DNA from: a virus
Direction: 5' to 3' (one strand)
Virus record (IMG/VR): IMGVR_UViG_3300021964_000006
Span: 1-38,802 of that record
DNA length: 38,802 bases
The notes beneath the pieces are model-generated. The model saw only the letters and a program-made list of their open reading frames with translations. It ran no database searches and was not told where the DNA came from. Of this stretch, positions 13,299-21,518 are shown piece after piece. Each line of letters starts with the position of its first letter. The first letter of the stretch is position 1. The position numbers and the translations under genes are program-made.

Positions 13299-13616
13299 AT
13301 GCAATACGAATTATTAATGGACTACATGGATATGTGGAAACGATATATGAAACACGATAACCACAAACTTGGGTTTCCATCACGAAGTATAGGTATAAAT
13401 AACTCATCATCTACATCATTTGATGATATGATAGAGGAAGCAGATAACGAAATAGTAAGAACAATAAGCGCAGTAGTAGACTCACTAGACAATGAACAAC
13501 GTAAAGCAATATGGGCAAGATGGTTAGGAACAAAGAAACCTATGTATTATGAATTAAAACTACAACTTGCAATAGATAATTTATTAACCATTGTAGGACG
13601 TAGATTAGATTTGTGA
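13299..13616 (+). CDS. Q-like late antiterminator candidate
   Basis: The 105-residue protein has an N-terminal helix (LLMDYMDMWKRYMKHDNHKL), a GFPSRSIGINNSSS turn, an acidic helix (FDDMIEEADNEI), and a C-terminal helical domain (VVDSLDNEQRKAIWARWLG then a basic end). This pattern, with the R-K-A-I-x-x-x-W-L region resembling sigma region 4 or phage Q, is seen in small phage antiterminators. Position is the stronger argument: it is the last early gene and its stop runs directly into a promoter, leader RNA and intrinsic terminator. AGGA precedes the ATG by eight bases. The assignment is inferential. Confidence 0.45.
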   Translation: MQYELLMDYMDMWKRYMKHDNHKLGFPSRSIGINNSSSTSFDDMIEEADNEIVRTISAVVDSLDNEQRKAIWARWLGTKKPMYYELKLQLAIDNLLTIVGRRLDL

Positions 13617-13645
13617 TTGACTTAAAATCGTTTTTCCTGTATAAT
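13617..13645 (+). promoter_or_regulatory. Late promoter, near-consensus sigma-70
   Basis: TTGACT at 13617-13622 and TATAAT at 13640-13645 have a 17-base spacer, the best sigma-70 match seen in the window. It begins right after the Q-like stop codon and points to the leader RNA and structural genes. Confidence 0.85.
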
Positions 13646-13651
13646 TTAGTC

Positions 13652-13752
13652 TTGGTAGGAGAACTCAGCATATAGATTCCATGACGAGGATCTCTCTCTC
13701 TTCTCAATCTCCTCGTCAGTCTCCAGAAAGACCCACTTCGGTGGGTTTTTTC
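13652..13752 (+). ncRNA. Leader or small RNA between late promoter and terminator
   Basis: A transcript from the promoter at 13617-13645 to the terminator at 13731-13751 would be about 100 nt. It contains a perfect 9-base-pair stem, TGACGAGGA at 13682-13690 with TCCTCGTCA at 13710-13718. The 19-base loop is a pyrimidine-rich TCTC repeat. The layout matches lambda 6S RNA downstream of pR', although sequence identity is not claimed. The CU-rich loop could also bind purine-rich ribosome sites. Ends are estimates. Confidence 0.6.
13731..13751 (+). terminator. Intrinsic terminator after leader RNA
   Basis: ACCCAC at 13731-13736, a TTCG loop, and GTGGGT at 13741-13746 form a strong short stem followed by six Ts and more T-rich sequence. 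It would stop most transcripts from the late promoter unless RNA polymerase is modified. It is the only strong terminator between the late promoter and the packaging genes. Confidence 0.85.
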
Positions 13753-13769
13753 TTTTAAAAGGATTAATT

Positions 13770-13826
13770 ATGGCAGGTTGCAAAGGTAAAAAAGGTCGTA
13801 AAGGTTACGGAAAAAAAGGTAAATAA
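13770..13826 (+). CDS. 18-residue basic Lys/Gly peptide
   Basis: AAAGGA precedes the ATG. The product, MAGCKGKKGRKGYGKKGK, is nearly all Lys, Gly and Arg plus one Cys, so it could bind nucleic acid or negatively charged partners. It is the first gene after the leader terminator and the next gene starts two bases later. Such short basic genes are easy to miss; translation is supported by the ribosome site and operon position only. Confidence 0.5.
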   Translation: MAGCKGKKGRKGYGKKGK

Positions 13827-13828
13827 TT

Positions 13829-13996
13829 ATGGCAAAGGGATTGTATGCAAACATTCACGCTAAAAGAAAACGTATTAAGGCTGGATCTGGAGAGCGTATG
13901 CGTACTGCAGGAGCAAAAGGCGCACCAACTGCAAAACAATTCAAACAAGCCGCAAAAACTGCCAAACCTCAGAGATCTACTAAAAAACGTAAGTGA
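13829..13996 (+). CDS. Conserved small basic protein of podoviruses
   Basis: The 55-residue protein begins MAKGLYANIHAKRKRIKAGS, then ERMRTAGAKGAPTAKQF and a Lys-rich tail ending STKKRK. I recall this MAKGLYANIHAKR start with a Lys-rich end in many podoviruses, with no set function. It is highly basic and could bind DNA or RNA in the virion or cell. It lies two bases after the 18-residue peptide gene. Confidence 0.75.
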   Translation: MAKGLYANIHAKRKRIKAGSGERMRTAGAKGAPTAKQFKQAAKTAKPQRSTKKRK

Positions 13997-14032
13997 TTGT
14001 GTATGAATGACAGTCTGGGCAAATAAAGTTAA

Positions 14033-14197
14033 ATGGTAGACGATAGTCCTTGTAACGGTATATGTCGTATGAAAGATAACAGATGTATATCATGTCATAG
14101 AGATTTCGAGGATCTAGCACAATGGTTATATATGTCTAGAGAAGCTAGACTAGAACGAATGGAACAACTTAAACGAGAACGAAATGGCAACTCTTGA
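14033..14197 (+). CDS. DUF1289-type small Cys protein
   Basis: The 54-residue protein has the DUF1289 pattern SPCNGICRMKDNRCISCHRDF with Cys7, Cys11, Cys18 and Cys21, then EDLAQWLYMSREARLERM. These four cysteines probably bind zinc or an iron-sulfur centre. DUF1289 proteins are common in proteobacteria, so this one may be a host-derived acquisition. It overlaps the next gene by 14 bases. Confidence 0.8.
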   Translation: MVDDSPCNGICRMKDNRCISCHRDFEDLAQWLYMSREARLERMEQLKRERNGNS

Positions 14198-14636
14198 GGA
14201 ATTATTACAACAAGCACTAATGAGTGATGATGAAAAGATGACACTTGCACTTTCTGGTTACTATGCTAATCAGGCAGGAAAAGGCGGTACATCTTTTGGT
14301 AATCCAGAATATACTCAAGCGATGCAATATCAAGACATGGTTCGTAATATGAATCAACCTAAAGAAGTGTTGAATTTTAATGATATACCATTAGATCAAG
14401 ATCCATTTCAAGAATATGGTGGTAGAATATCTACTGGTATACCTATGGGATACGGAGAAAGTCTTAACTTAGGTTTATCTGCAAACGCATTTAATAATCC
14501 ATATGAGAAACAATCATTAACACCAACTGGTGTAGATGCAACTTATCAGTCAGGTAATACCGGTTACGGAGTAAGTTACGAACAATTATCACCAGATCAA
14601 AAGAAATTATTGTTTAGTATATTTAGAGAGTTTTAA
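14184..14636 (+). CDS. Hypothetical protein upstream of terminase
   Basis: The 150-residue protein has a helical start (MATLEELLQQALMSDDEK), a long Gly, Asn, Tyr and Gln-rich middle, and a final amphipathic helix (SPDQKKLLFSIFREF). The middle looks disordered. It overlaps the DUF1289 gene by 14 bases. It could be a virion or assembly protein; no family is recognised. Confidence 0.6.
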   Translation: MATLEELLQQALMSDDEKMTLALSGYYANQAGKGGTSFGNPEYTQAMQYQDMVRNMNQPKEVLNFNDIPLDQDPFQEYGGRISTGIPMGYGESLNLGLSANAFNNPYEKQSLTPTGVDATYQSGNTGYGVSYEQLSPDQKKLLFSIFREF

Positions 14637-14676
14637 TATATAATAAGGAAAGTAATGACCCATTTGGAGTTACGAT

Positions 14677-15003
14677 ATGACAGACAGAACAGACGCACAA
14701 AAACAACAATTAGAAAACGCTAGAGAGAAGGCTCGAGAAGTCAACAAGGGAAATAATTATTCTAGTAAAAACAATAGGTTACTGAATGATACTCTGAAGC
14801 GTATAATCACACAAGATGATGCAAAACGTGCAAGAAGAATCATGGAAGCATTAGTTGCAAAAGCAGAAGATGGTGACACTAAAGCAATAGATATGGTCTT
14901 AGATCGAGTAGAAGGTAAAGTCGTTCAAGAGAATAAACTATCTGGAGACAGTGAACAACCATTAATTGTTAATGTAGTTACAGGAATTGATGACGAAGGT
15001 TGA
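14677..15003 (+). CDS. terS: Terminase small subunit (TerS)
   Basis: The 108-residue protein is helical and charged (KQQLENAREKAREVN, NRLLNDTLKRI, RRIMEALVAKAEDGDTKAID), ending with VVTGIDDEG. The pattern AKAEDGDTKAIDMVLDRVEGK is that of DNA-recognition small terminase subunits such as the DUF5681-like group. Its gene directly precedes and overlaps the large terminase start by 14 bases. TTTGGAG precedes its ATG. The subunit would select the packaging site. Confidence 0.75.
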   Translation: MTDRTDAQKQQLENAREKAREVNKGNNYSSKNNRLLNDTLKRIITQDDAKRARRIMEALVAKAEDGDTKAIDMVLDRVEGKVVQENKLSGDSEQPLIVNVVTGIDDEG

Positions 15004-16258
15004 TAAAAACACTGGTTACAAACCAAGAGAACATCAAAAATTAATCCATAAGGCGATTAAAGAACATCGTTTTACGGTGGTAGTTGCTCATCGCAGGTTT
15101 GGAAAGACAGTTAGTGCAATTAACCAGTTAATACATAGTGCATCTAAATGCAAAAAGAAGAATCCTAGATTTGCATACATTGCACCAACATATTCACAAG
15201 CAAAACGTATTGCGTTCGATTATTTAAAAGAATACACAAGACCATTAGATGCAATAGTAAACGTTGCAGAACTCAGGGTAGACTTTCTAGATGGACGAAG
15301 AATATCTTTGTATGGTGCTGACAATATTGACTCTCTTCGTGGTATATATCTCGATGGTGTCATAGTTGATGAGATCGGTGATTGTAATCCATCGTTGTTT
15401 AGTGAAGTATTAAGACCTGCACTTGCAGATCGACAAGGTTGGTGTATGTTTATTGGTACACCTAAAGGTGCAAACCACTTCAAGACGTTAAGAGATCGTG
15501 CAGAAAAAGGTGAAGACAACTGGAAACTGTTAGAGTTTAAAGCATCAGAGACAGGAGTCTTACCAGAAACTGAATTAAAGTCTGCATTCAATGAGATGGG
15601 TTCTGATAAATACAATCAAGAATTTGAGTGTAACTTTAGTGCAGCTGTAGAAGGTTCATATTATGGTCAGATCATGAATGAACTAACGTTACAGAACAGA
15701 ATAACAGATATACCATACGATGGTCTTGCAAAGACATTTTGTGCATGGGATTTAGGTATGGGAGATTCTACTGCAATCTGGGTATGTCAGACAGTAGGTA
15801 AAGAGATCAGGTTAATTGACTTTGAAGAGAATCATGGTGTTGGTCTAGATTACTATGTAAGTTGGTTGCAAGGAAAAGGATATAACACTGCAGAACAATT
15901 ACTACCACATGATGTGGAGGTAAGAGAGTTAGGAACAGGTAAGTCTCGTAAAGAGATGTTAATGGAATCAGGATTACAAATTACAGTAGTTCCTAAACTA
16001 GGTATAGACGATGGTATTCAGTCAGTAAGAAGAATATTACCTCGTTGTTGGTTCGATATAAAAACAAGACAGGGTATAGATGCACTACGCAACTATAGAC
16101 GTGAATACGATGAGAAACGTGACGTATTTTACAATAAACCTGTACATGACTGGTGTTCTCACGCATCAGATGCTTTCAGATACCTTGCAGTTGGGTTAGA
16201 TGAAGGTACTGAGGAATGGAACAGACCATTACAAATAAACAATTCATGGGTAGTTTAA
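14990..16258 (+). CDS. terL: Terminase large subunit (TerL)
   Basis: The 422-residue protein has a packaging ATPase domain with Walker A AHRRFGKT at 33-40, YIAPTYSQAKRIAF at 63-76 and Walker B VIVDE at 124-128. The C-terminal nuclease domain has AWDLGMGDSTAIW (an acidic metal ligand) in the middle and DWCSHASDAFRYLA near the end with the final Asp. It pumps and cuts DNA with TerS at the portal. The ATG at 14990, with AGGA four bases upstream, is preferred over a TTG one codon earlier. The portal gene follows at the next base. Confidence 0.95.
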   Translation: MTKVDKNTGYKPREHQKLIHKAIKEHRFTVVVAHRRFGKTVSAINQLIHSASKCKKKNPRFAYIAPTYSQAKRIAFDYLKEYTRPLDAIVNVAELRVDFLDGRRISLYGADNIDSLRGIYLDGVIVDEIGDCNPSLFSEVLRPALADRQGWCMFIGTPKGANHFKTLRDRAEKGEDNWKLLEFKASETGVLPETELKSAFNEMGSDKYNQEFECNFSAAVEGSYYGQIMNELTLQNRITDIPYDGLAKTFCAWDLGMGDSTAIWVCQTVGKEIRLIDFEENHGVGLDYYVSWLQGKGYNTAEQLLPHDVEVRELGTGKSRKEMLMESGLQITVVPKLGIDDGIQSVRRILPRCWFDIKTRQGIDALRNYRREYDEKRDVFYNKPVHDWCSHASDAFRYLAVGLDEGTEEWNRPLQINNSWVV

Positions 16259-18364
16259 ATGGCAGATGACAATAAATTAAAGAGTATTCTAGACTCAGAG
16301 ATAGATGACGCAATTGGTTATTTAGAAACTGAGACGACTGACGAAAGACAGAAGGCATTAGAATATTATCTAGGCGAACCTTACGGTAACGAGGTAGAAG
16401 GCAAGTCTCAAATTATTACAAGAGAAGTAGCAGAAGTAGTAGACGGCGCGCTTCCTCAATTGCTTAGACCATTTACCACATCTGACGATTCTGTTGTATT
16501 CGAAGCAGTAAATCAAGGTGACGAAGAGAAAGCAGAACAAGCAACACTATATGTAAACCATATATTCAATAAAGACAACAATGGTTTTGAGATCATGCAC
16601 GATTGGTTTAAAGACGCATTGTTACAAAAAGTTGGTGTAGTTAAAGCATACTGGGAAGACAAGACAGATGTAACTAAAGAAAAGTATTATGGTCTTAATG
16701 ATGACGAACTTGCGATGGTTATGCAAGACCCAGAAGTAGAAGTAGTAGAACAAGACACAACAATTGTTCAAGAAGCGCAGTTTGATCCAATGACAGGTAT
16801 GCAAATATCACCTGCAATGTCTGCACACGATATCAAAGTAAAACGTACTGTAAATGGTGGTAAAGTTGTTGTAGAAAATGTACCACCGGAAGAATTCTTA
16901 ATTAGTAAACGAGCAAGATCTATTGCAGATTCTCCTTTTGTTGCACATCGTAAGATGGTAACTCGTGGTGAATTGATTGCAATGGGTTATGATGAAGACA
17001 CAGTATATTCTCTACCTACAGGTGACGCATTAGAGTTCTCTCCAGAAAGAATTGCACGTTATACAAGAGGTGAACAACCTTCTGATATGGACTCAGACGA
17101 TGAGACTATGCAATTAGTTGAATATTATGAGTGTTATCTGAAGACAGATTACGATGGCGATGGTATCGCAGAGCATAGAAGAGTATGTTACGCAGGTACA
17201 GAAATACTACATAACGAAGAATGTGATTATGTTCCATTCCATTCATTATGTCCTATTCCTATTCCTCATAAATTTTATGGTCATTCACTTGCAGATCGTG
17301 CAATGGATATACAATTAATTAAGTCTACAATTACACGTCAAATGTTAGACAATTTATATCTAACAAACAATTACAGAGTAGGCGCAGTAGAAGGTCAGGT
17401 TAATTTAGATGACTTACTAACGTCAACTGCAGGCGGTGTGGTTCGTATGAAGAACCCAAATGCTATTGTTCCAATGACAGTACAAAGTAATGCAGCTCAA
17501 TCATTCCCAATGTTGCAATACTTAGATGAAATACAAGCAAAACGGAGTGGTGTAAGTGACACACAACAAGGTTTAAATCCAGATATATTACAAAACGTAA
17601 CTGCAACTGCAATCAGTGCAATGCAATCTGCATCTCAAGGTAAGTTAGAGTTAATATCTCGTATCTTTGCAGACACCGGTGTATCAAGTCTATTTAAAGG
17701 TATTTTACAACTTGTATGTAAGTACCAACAAAAAGAAAGAATTGTTCGTGTAAACAATAAATACATTCCATTTGACCCAAGAGAATGGTCACATGAATAC
17801 AATATCTCTGTTAATGTTGGATTAGGAACAGGCTCCAAGCAAGAACAGTTAGCAACCATGCAGATGATCCTCGATAAACAAGAGCAGATTATAACCCAGT
17901 ATGGATTGTCTAATCCTCTAGTCAATCTTAAACAATACAGAGATACTCTTGCAAAATTTGTGCAAATGGCAGGATTCAAAGATGACAGTCAGTTCTTAAT
18001 GGAAGTGTCAGAAGAACAAGCACAAATGTTAGCACAACAACAAGCACAGGCAGGACAGTCTAACCCACAAGTAGAGGCTGCACAAGCACTTGCACAAGTT
18101 GAACGTGAAAAAGCACAATTAAGAGCGCAAACAGATAGTGCGAAACTACAGTTAGATCGTGAAACAATGCAGTTAGAAAATGAACGTAAAGCATTAGAAT
18201 TACAACAAAAAGAAGTACAACAAACTGCAGATCTTGCGTTAAAAGAGTTAAAGATTAGACTTGATGCAGACAATGATGACAAGAAAACGAAGACAGATCA
18301 AACTAAAATGATTATGGAAGCGTTAGATAAGATCAATAATATTGCAACAAGAGGTATGCAGTAA
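16259..18364 (+). CDS. Portal protein (head-tail connector)
   Basis: The 701-residue protein matches large podovirus portals: DDAIGYLETETTDERQKALEY at the start, VDGALPQLLRPFTTSDD, FKDALLQKVGVVKAYWED, VPPEEFLISKRARSI, the crown and stem region near FHSLCPIPIPHKFYGHS, and SGVSDTQQGLNPD. The last 120 residues are a Gln/Ala/Glu-rich coiled coil, likely the barrel. It forms the dodecameric vertex through which DNA is packaged and ejected. It begins at the base after the terminase stop and overlaps the next start by one base. Confidence 0.95.
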   Translation: MADDNKLKSILDSEIDDAIGYLETETTDERQKALEYYLGEPYGNEVEGKSQIITREVAEVVDGALPQLLRPFTTSDDSVVFEAVNQGDEEKAEQATLYVNHIFNKDNNGFEIMHDWFKDALLQKVGVVKAYWEDKTDVTKEKYYGLNDDELAMVMQDPEVEVVEQDTTIVQEAQFDPMTGMQISPAMSAHDIKVKRTVNGGKVVVENVPPEEFLISKRARSIADSPFVAHRKMVTRGELIAMGYDEDTVYSLPTGDALEFSPERIARYTRGEQPSDMDSDDETMQLVEYYECYLKTDYDGDGIAEHRRVCYAGTEILHNEECDYVPFHSLCPIPIPHKFYGHSLADRAMDIQLIKSTITRQMLDNLYLTNNYRVGAVEGQVNLDDLLTSTAGGVVRMKNPNAIVPMTVQSNAAQSFPMLQYLDEIQAKRSGVSDTQQGLNPDILQNVTATAISAMQSASQGKLELISRIFADTGVSSLFKGILQLVCKYQQKERIVRVNNKYIPFDPREWSHEYNISVNVGLGTGSKQEQLATMQMILDKQEQIITQYGLSNPLVNLKQYRDTLAKFVQMAGFKDDSQFLMEVSEEQAQMLAQQQAQAGQSNPQVEAAQALAQVEREKAQLRAQTDSAKLQLDRETMQLENERKALELQQKEVQQTADLALKELKIRLDADNDDKKTKTDQTKMIMEALDKINNIATRGMQ

Positions 18365-18900
18365 TGTTAATTGACTTAGGATTGCAAAGAAAAGCACCTA
18401 ATATTGTAGTTGCTCCTCAACCTGCAGTGGATAGAGATGCTATTCTAGGATTAATTCCAAGTCAATATGATGGTTTAAAGCAAGTTAGAGATACTGATTA
18501 CTACTATGGTAACAATCGTATGTATGAACCATACACAATAACATCTAGTCCTTCATATTACGGAGGATACTACGGTGCAGGTAAAGGTGGTGGTTCTAAT
18601 CGTGCAGAAGGCACTTTAGAAGTAGGTGACCAAGCATTTAGACCTGTTGATGTAGATGTTACAGGATTTAGTAAAACAAAAGGTGACAATGACATATATT
18701 CATATGACCCATCTATGGCATATGTGTTATCTCAGACACCAAAACCTAAACCAGTACAAACACCAAATGTTACATCATTTTTATCATCACCAACTGCAAA
18801 CACTTATGTAGGTAGTTATGGCACAGATAGATTTACACAAGGAAATGGATTACTAGGATTTGACTTTGGTCTACCTAGTGGAAAATCTGCAAATGAATAA
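18364..18900 (+). CDS. Hypothetical structural-module protein
   Basis: The 178-residue protein is Gly, Tyr and Ser-rich (YYGGYYGAGKGGGSN) with a Pro/Gln middle (QTPKPKPVQTPN), so it is probably disordered and could be a virion component. The start overlaps the portal stop (TAATG). There is no recognised domain. Confidence 0.6.
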   Translation: MLIDLGLQRKAPNIVVAPQPAVDRDAILGLIPSQYDGLKQVRDTDYYYGNNRMYEPYTITSSPSYYGGYYGAGKGGGSNRAEGTLEVGDQAFRPVDVDVTGFSKTKGDNDIYSYDPSMAYVLSQTPKPKPVQTPNVTSFLSSPTANTYVGSYGTDRFTQGNGLLGFDFGLPSGKSANE

Positions 18901-19123
18901 ACAAGACATAATAAAAGGCATTTTAGAAACACCAGAATTTCAAGACATAATCAACGAGTTAAGAGAAAACCAACTCAACGGTATTAGATACTCTACACCA
19001 TCTGATAAAGATGCTAGAGAAACCTTTTACATGAGATTACAAGTCTTAGACGAAATCATGAACTATCTTGAATCTATCGCTAAAGACAGCGAGATTAAAG
19101 ATAAAGCATGGAAGATATTATAG
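18893..19123 (+). CDS. Small helical hypothetical protein
   Basis: The 76-residue protein from ATG at 18893 is helical (NKQDIIKGILETPEFQDII, then TFYMRLQVLDEIMNYLESIA). The start overlaps the previous stop by eight bases. It lies between the portal and scaffold genes, so it may help capsid assembly. No family is recognised. Confidence 0.6.
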   Translation: MNKQDIIKGILETPEFQDIINELRENQLNGIRYSTPSDKDARETFYMRLQVLDEIMNYLESIAKDSEIKDKAWKIL

Positions 19124-19173
19124 ACTTTTCTATAATGGTAACCTCTACCTAAGAGGAACATTAAGGAAATACA

Positions 19174-20184
19174 ATGAGTGAAGAAACCATGACTCCTGAA
19201 CAAGGAAGTGGAGAACTAACTGTACGAGATGCAGCTACTGCGTTTGAAGGCATCTTATCAGCAGGTGAGGACTCTACAGAGCAACCAGAAACTGTTGATC
19301 AAGAAGTTGAAGAAACAGTAGAAGAAGATGTATCAGAAGATGAAGATGAAGTTGTAACTGAAGATACTGAACTCCAAGATGAAGGTGATGAAGAAACCGA
19401 AGTCGAAGAAGAGGAACTCGAAGAAGAAACTCAACGCTTTACAGTAAAAGCTGCAGGCGAAGAGAAAGAAGTGACCCTCGATGAATTGATGCAAGGTTAT
19501 CAACTTGGTGCAGACTATACTAAAAAGACTCAAGAAGTCGCAGAGCAACGCAAAGCTGTAGAAGCAGAACGTAATGCGATACTAGAGGCAAAACAAGTTA
19601 GGGATCAATACGCTCAACGGTTAAACGCAATGGAACAGTTCTTGATACAAACTCAAGACAGACCAGAAGATTTAGCCGCAATGAAGGAAAACGACCCAAT
19701 AGGATATGCAGTTAAAGTCGCAGAACTTACTGAGAAAAAAGAACAGTTGGATAAAGTTCGTGTTGAACAACAACGCATTGCACAACAGCAACAAGCGGAG
19801 TATCAACAACAACTTCAACAACGAGCTCACGAGGAAGCGCAAAAACTTTCACAAGTCCTACCAGAGTTTTCAGACCCAACCAAAGGCGAACAACTCCGAA
19901 GTGAGATTCGTAACTACGGTAAGAGTGTAGGTTTTTCAGATGAAGAATTAGCAAACGTATACGATTCTCGTCATGTATTAATGCTACACAAAGCGATGCA
20001 ATACGATAAACTTCAAAAATCTAAACCGTCAGTAACCAAAAAGGTTGCACAAGCACCTAAGATGGTTAAGTCAGGTACTAAAATTAAAGAGGGTAATCGT
20101 GATGTTCGCAAACGACAAATGAATAAGCTTAAGCAATCTGGCAAAGTCAGAGACGCCGCGGCTCTTTTTGAAAACTTTATTTAA
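19174..20184 (+). CDS. Capsid scaffolding protein
   Basis: The 336-residue protein has an acidic Glu-rich N-terminus (about 30-90), a long Gln/Glu coiled-coil middle (about 115-235, for example QQRIAQQQQAEYQQQL), and a basic C-terminus (RDVRKRQMNKLKQSGKVRD). This charge order and its place just before the capsid gene are typical of scaffolds that guide procapsid assembly through a basic C-terminus. AAGGAAAT precedes the ATG. Confidence 0.85.
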   Translation: MSEETMTPEQGSGELTVRDAATAFEGILSAGEDSTEQPETVDQEVEETVEEDVSEDEDEVVTEDTELQDEGDEETEVEEEELEEETQRFTVKAAGEEKEVTLDELMQGYQLGADYTKKTQEVAEQRKAVEAERNAILEAKQVRDQYAQRLNAMEQFLIQTQDRPEDLAAMKENDPIGYAVKVAELTEKKEQLDKVRVEQQRIAQQQQAEYQQQLQQRAHEEAQKLSQVLPEFSDPTKGEQLRSEIRNYGKSVGFSDEELANVYDSRHVLMLHKAMQYDKLQKSKPSVTKKVAQAPKMVKSGTKIKEGNRDVRKRQMNKLKQSGKVRDAAALFENFI

Positions 20185-20201
20185 TAAGGAAGTGAATAAT
20201 C

Positions 20202-21158
20202 ATGGCAACATATAAACAATATGACGTAGCAGGTGATCGTGAAGATCTATCTGATGTCATTTATAACATCTCTCCAACAGACACACCATTTATGTCTTCT
20301 GTTGGTAAAACTAAAGCTACTGCAGTTCTGCATGAATGGCAAGTAGATAGCTTAGCAGCCGCAAACGGTTCTAACGCAGCTGTTGAAGGCGCAGACGCAA
20401 CTTCTGCAACATTATCTCCAACAACACGAGTTGGTAACAGAACTCAGATTTCACAAAAAACTATCCAAATCTCTGGCACTTTAGAGTCAGTTGATAAGGC
20501 TGGTCGTAAATCTGAAAAAGCATATCAATTAAGCAAAGCATCTGCTGAACTTAAACGAGATATGGAAAAAATCCTTTTATCAAACCAAGTTGCAGCTGCA
20601 GGTACAGGTGGTGGTTCACCAACTGCAAGAACTTTAGGTGGTTTACAAGCATGGATCAACACTAACGTATCTTTAGGTACATCTGGTGTTGCAGGTTCTT
20701 TAGGTACTACTGCAAAAGTTGACGGTACTAATCGTGCATTTGATGAAGATCAACTTAAAGAAGTAGTTCGTGAAGCATACACAGCAGGTGGTAACCCATC
20801 AGTTGTTATGTTATCTCCTGCTAAGAAACAAGAGTTCTCTGCATTTGCAGGTATCGCAGAACAAAGATATATGGCTCCAGCAAACAAACAATCTACTATT
20901 GTAGGTGCGGCTGACATTTATCTAAGCGATTTCGGTACATTATCTGTTGTTCCTAACAGATTCATGACTGCAGAAGCAGACTCAGGTGAAGTAGCATTTG
21001 TATTAGACCCAGAATATGCAGCTATTGCATACTTACGCCCATTCCAAACTAACGAATTGGCAAAAGCTGGTGACAGTGAAAAAACACAACTTTTAGTTGA
21101 ATACACACTAGAAGTTAAAAATGAAGCTGCACATGGTCTAATCGGTGACTTAACATAA
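20202..21158 (+). CDS. Major capsid protein, SU10/DUF5309-like
   Basis: The 318-residue protein matches the SU10 major capsid family (DUF5309): DLSDVIYNISPTDTPFMSS near the start, EWQVDSLAAAN, QISQKTIQISGTLE, AELKRDMEKILLSNQ and, near the end, VEYTLEVKNEAAHGLI. It forms the HK97-fold shell. AAGGAAGTGAATAATC lies before the ATG. A terminator follows the gene, so the capsid message is likely made in excess over the tail genes. Confidence 0.95.
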   Translation: MATYKQYDVAGDREDLSDVIYNISPTDTPFMSSVGKTKATAVLHEWQVDSLAAANGSNAAVEGADATSATLSPTTRVGNRTQISQKTIQISGTLESVDKAGRKSEKAYQLSKASAELKRDMEKILLSNQVAAAGTGGGSPTARTLGGLQAWINTNVSLGTSGVAGSLGTTAKVDGTNRAFDEDQLKEVVREAYTAGGNPSVVMLSPAKKQEFSAFAGIAEQRYMAPANKQSTIVGAADIYLSDFGTLSVVPNRFMTAEADSGEVAFVLDPEYAAIAYLRPFQTNELAKAGDSEKTQLLVEYTLEVKNEAAHGLIGDLT

Positions 21159-21165
21159 GGATATT

Positions 21166-21191
21166 GACCCTCTTCGGAGGGTCTCCTTTTT
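21166..21191 (+). terminator. Intrinsic terminator after capsid gene
   Basis: GACCCTC at 21166-21172, a TTCG loop and GAGGGTC at 21177-21183 give a perfect seven-base stem followed by TCCTTTTT. Downstream genes have no clear promoter, so this is likely a partial terminator that sets capsid expression above tail genes. Confidence 0.8.
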
Positions 21192-21200
21192 AGGATTGTT

Positions 21201-21518
21201 ATGGCAAAATTATTAAATAAAGATGAGTTTAAAACACAAACTGCATATAATACAGACGATGGACAGATAGTCATTGCAACAGAACAAGATGTTACAGACA
21301 TTATTGAACAAAACAAAAAAGAATACAACGCAACAAATGGTCGTTGGAAGGAAGATGTACTATCAAACAAGATTGCATCTATCCCAATGACTGTAATCGA
21401 CACATTAAATAAAAAAGGAATCATGAAGGGTTTCGATGTAGTAGATCAAAAGAAATTCAGAGCATGGTTAAACGACCCAGATAACAGATTCTTTAGGACA
21501 CGACAAGGTAGAGTATAA
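21201..21518 (+). CDS. Hypothetical head/tail-joining-region protein
   Basis: The 105-residue protein shows a polar N-terminal half and a basic end with KKFRAWLNDPDNRFFRTRQG. TTAGGA precedes the ATG. It lies between capsid and tail adaptor, where head-completion proteins occur, and its stop overlaps the adaptor start by one base. No family is recognised. Confidence 0.6.
   Translation: MAKLLNKDEFKTQTAYNTDDGQIVIATEQDVTDIIEQNKKEYNATNGRWKEDVLSNKIASIPMTVIDTLNKKGIMKGFDVVDQKKFRAWLNDPDNRFFRTRQGRV

Noticed and set aside
13681-13758. 25-codon open frame running through the leader RNA and terminator, like an attenuator peptide
   Set aside because: The nearest purine-rich ribosome site is about 17 bases upstream, too far, and its codons simply follow the hairpin sequence. 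Attenuation by translation remains only a remote alternative.
14655-14723. 22-codon open frame overlapping the small terminase start
   Set aside because: It has a fair ribosome site but a product of no clear character, and it overlaps a well-supported start in another frame.
19131-19156. TATAAT and a small CCTCT/AGAGG dyad before the scaffold gene
   Set aside because: No -35 box lies at the right distance and the dyad has no T-run, so neither a promoter nor a terminator is supported.
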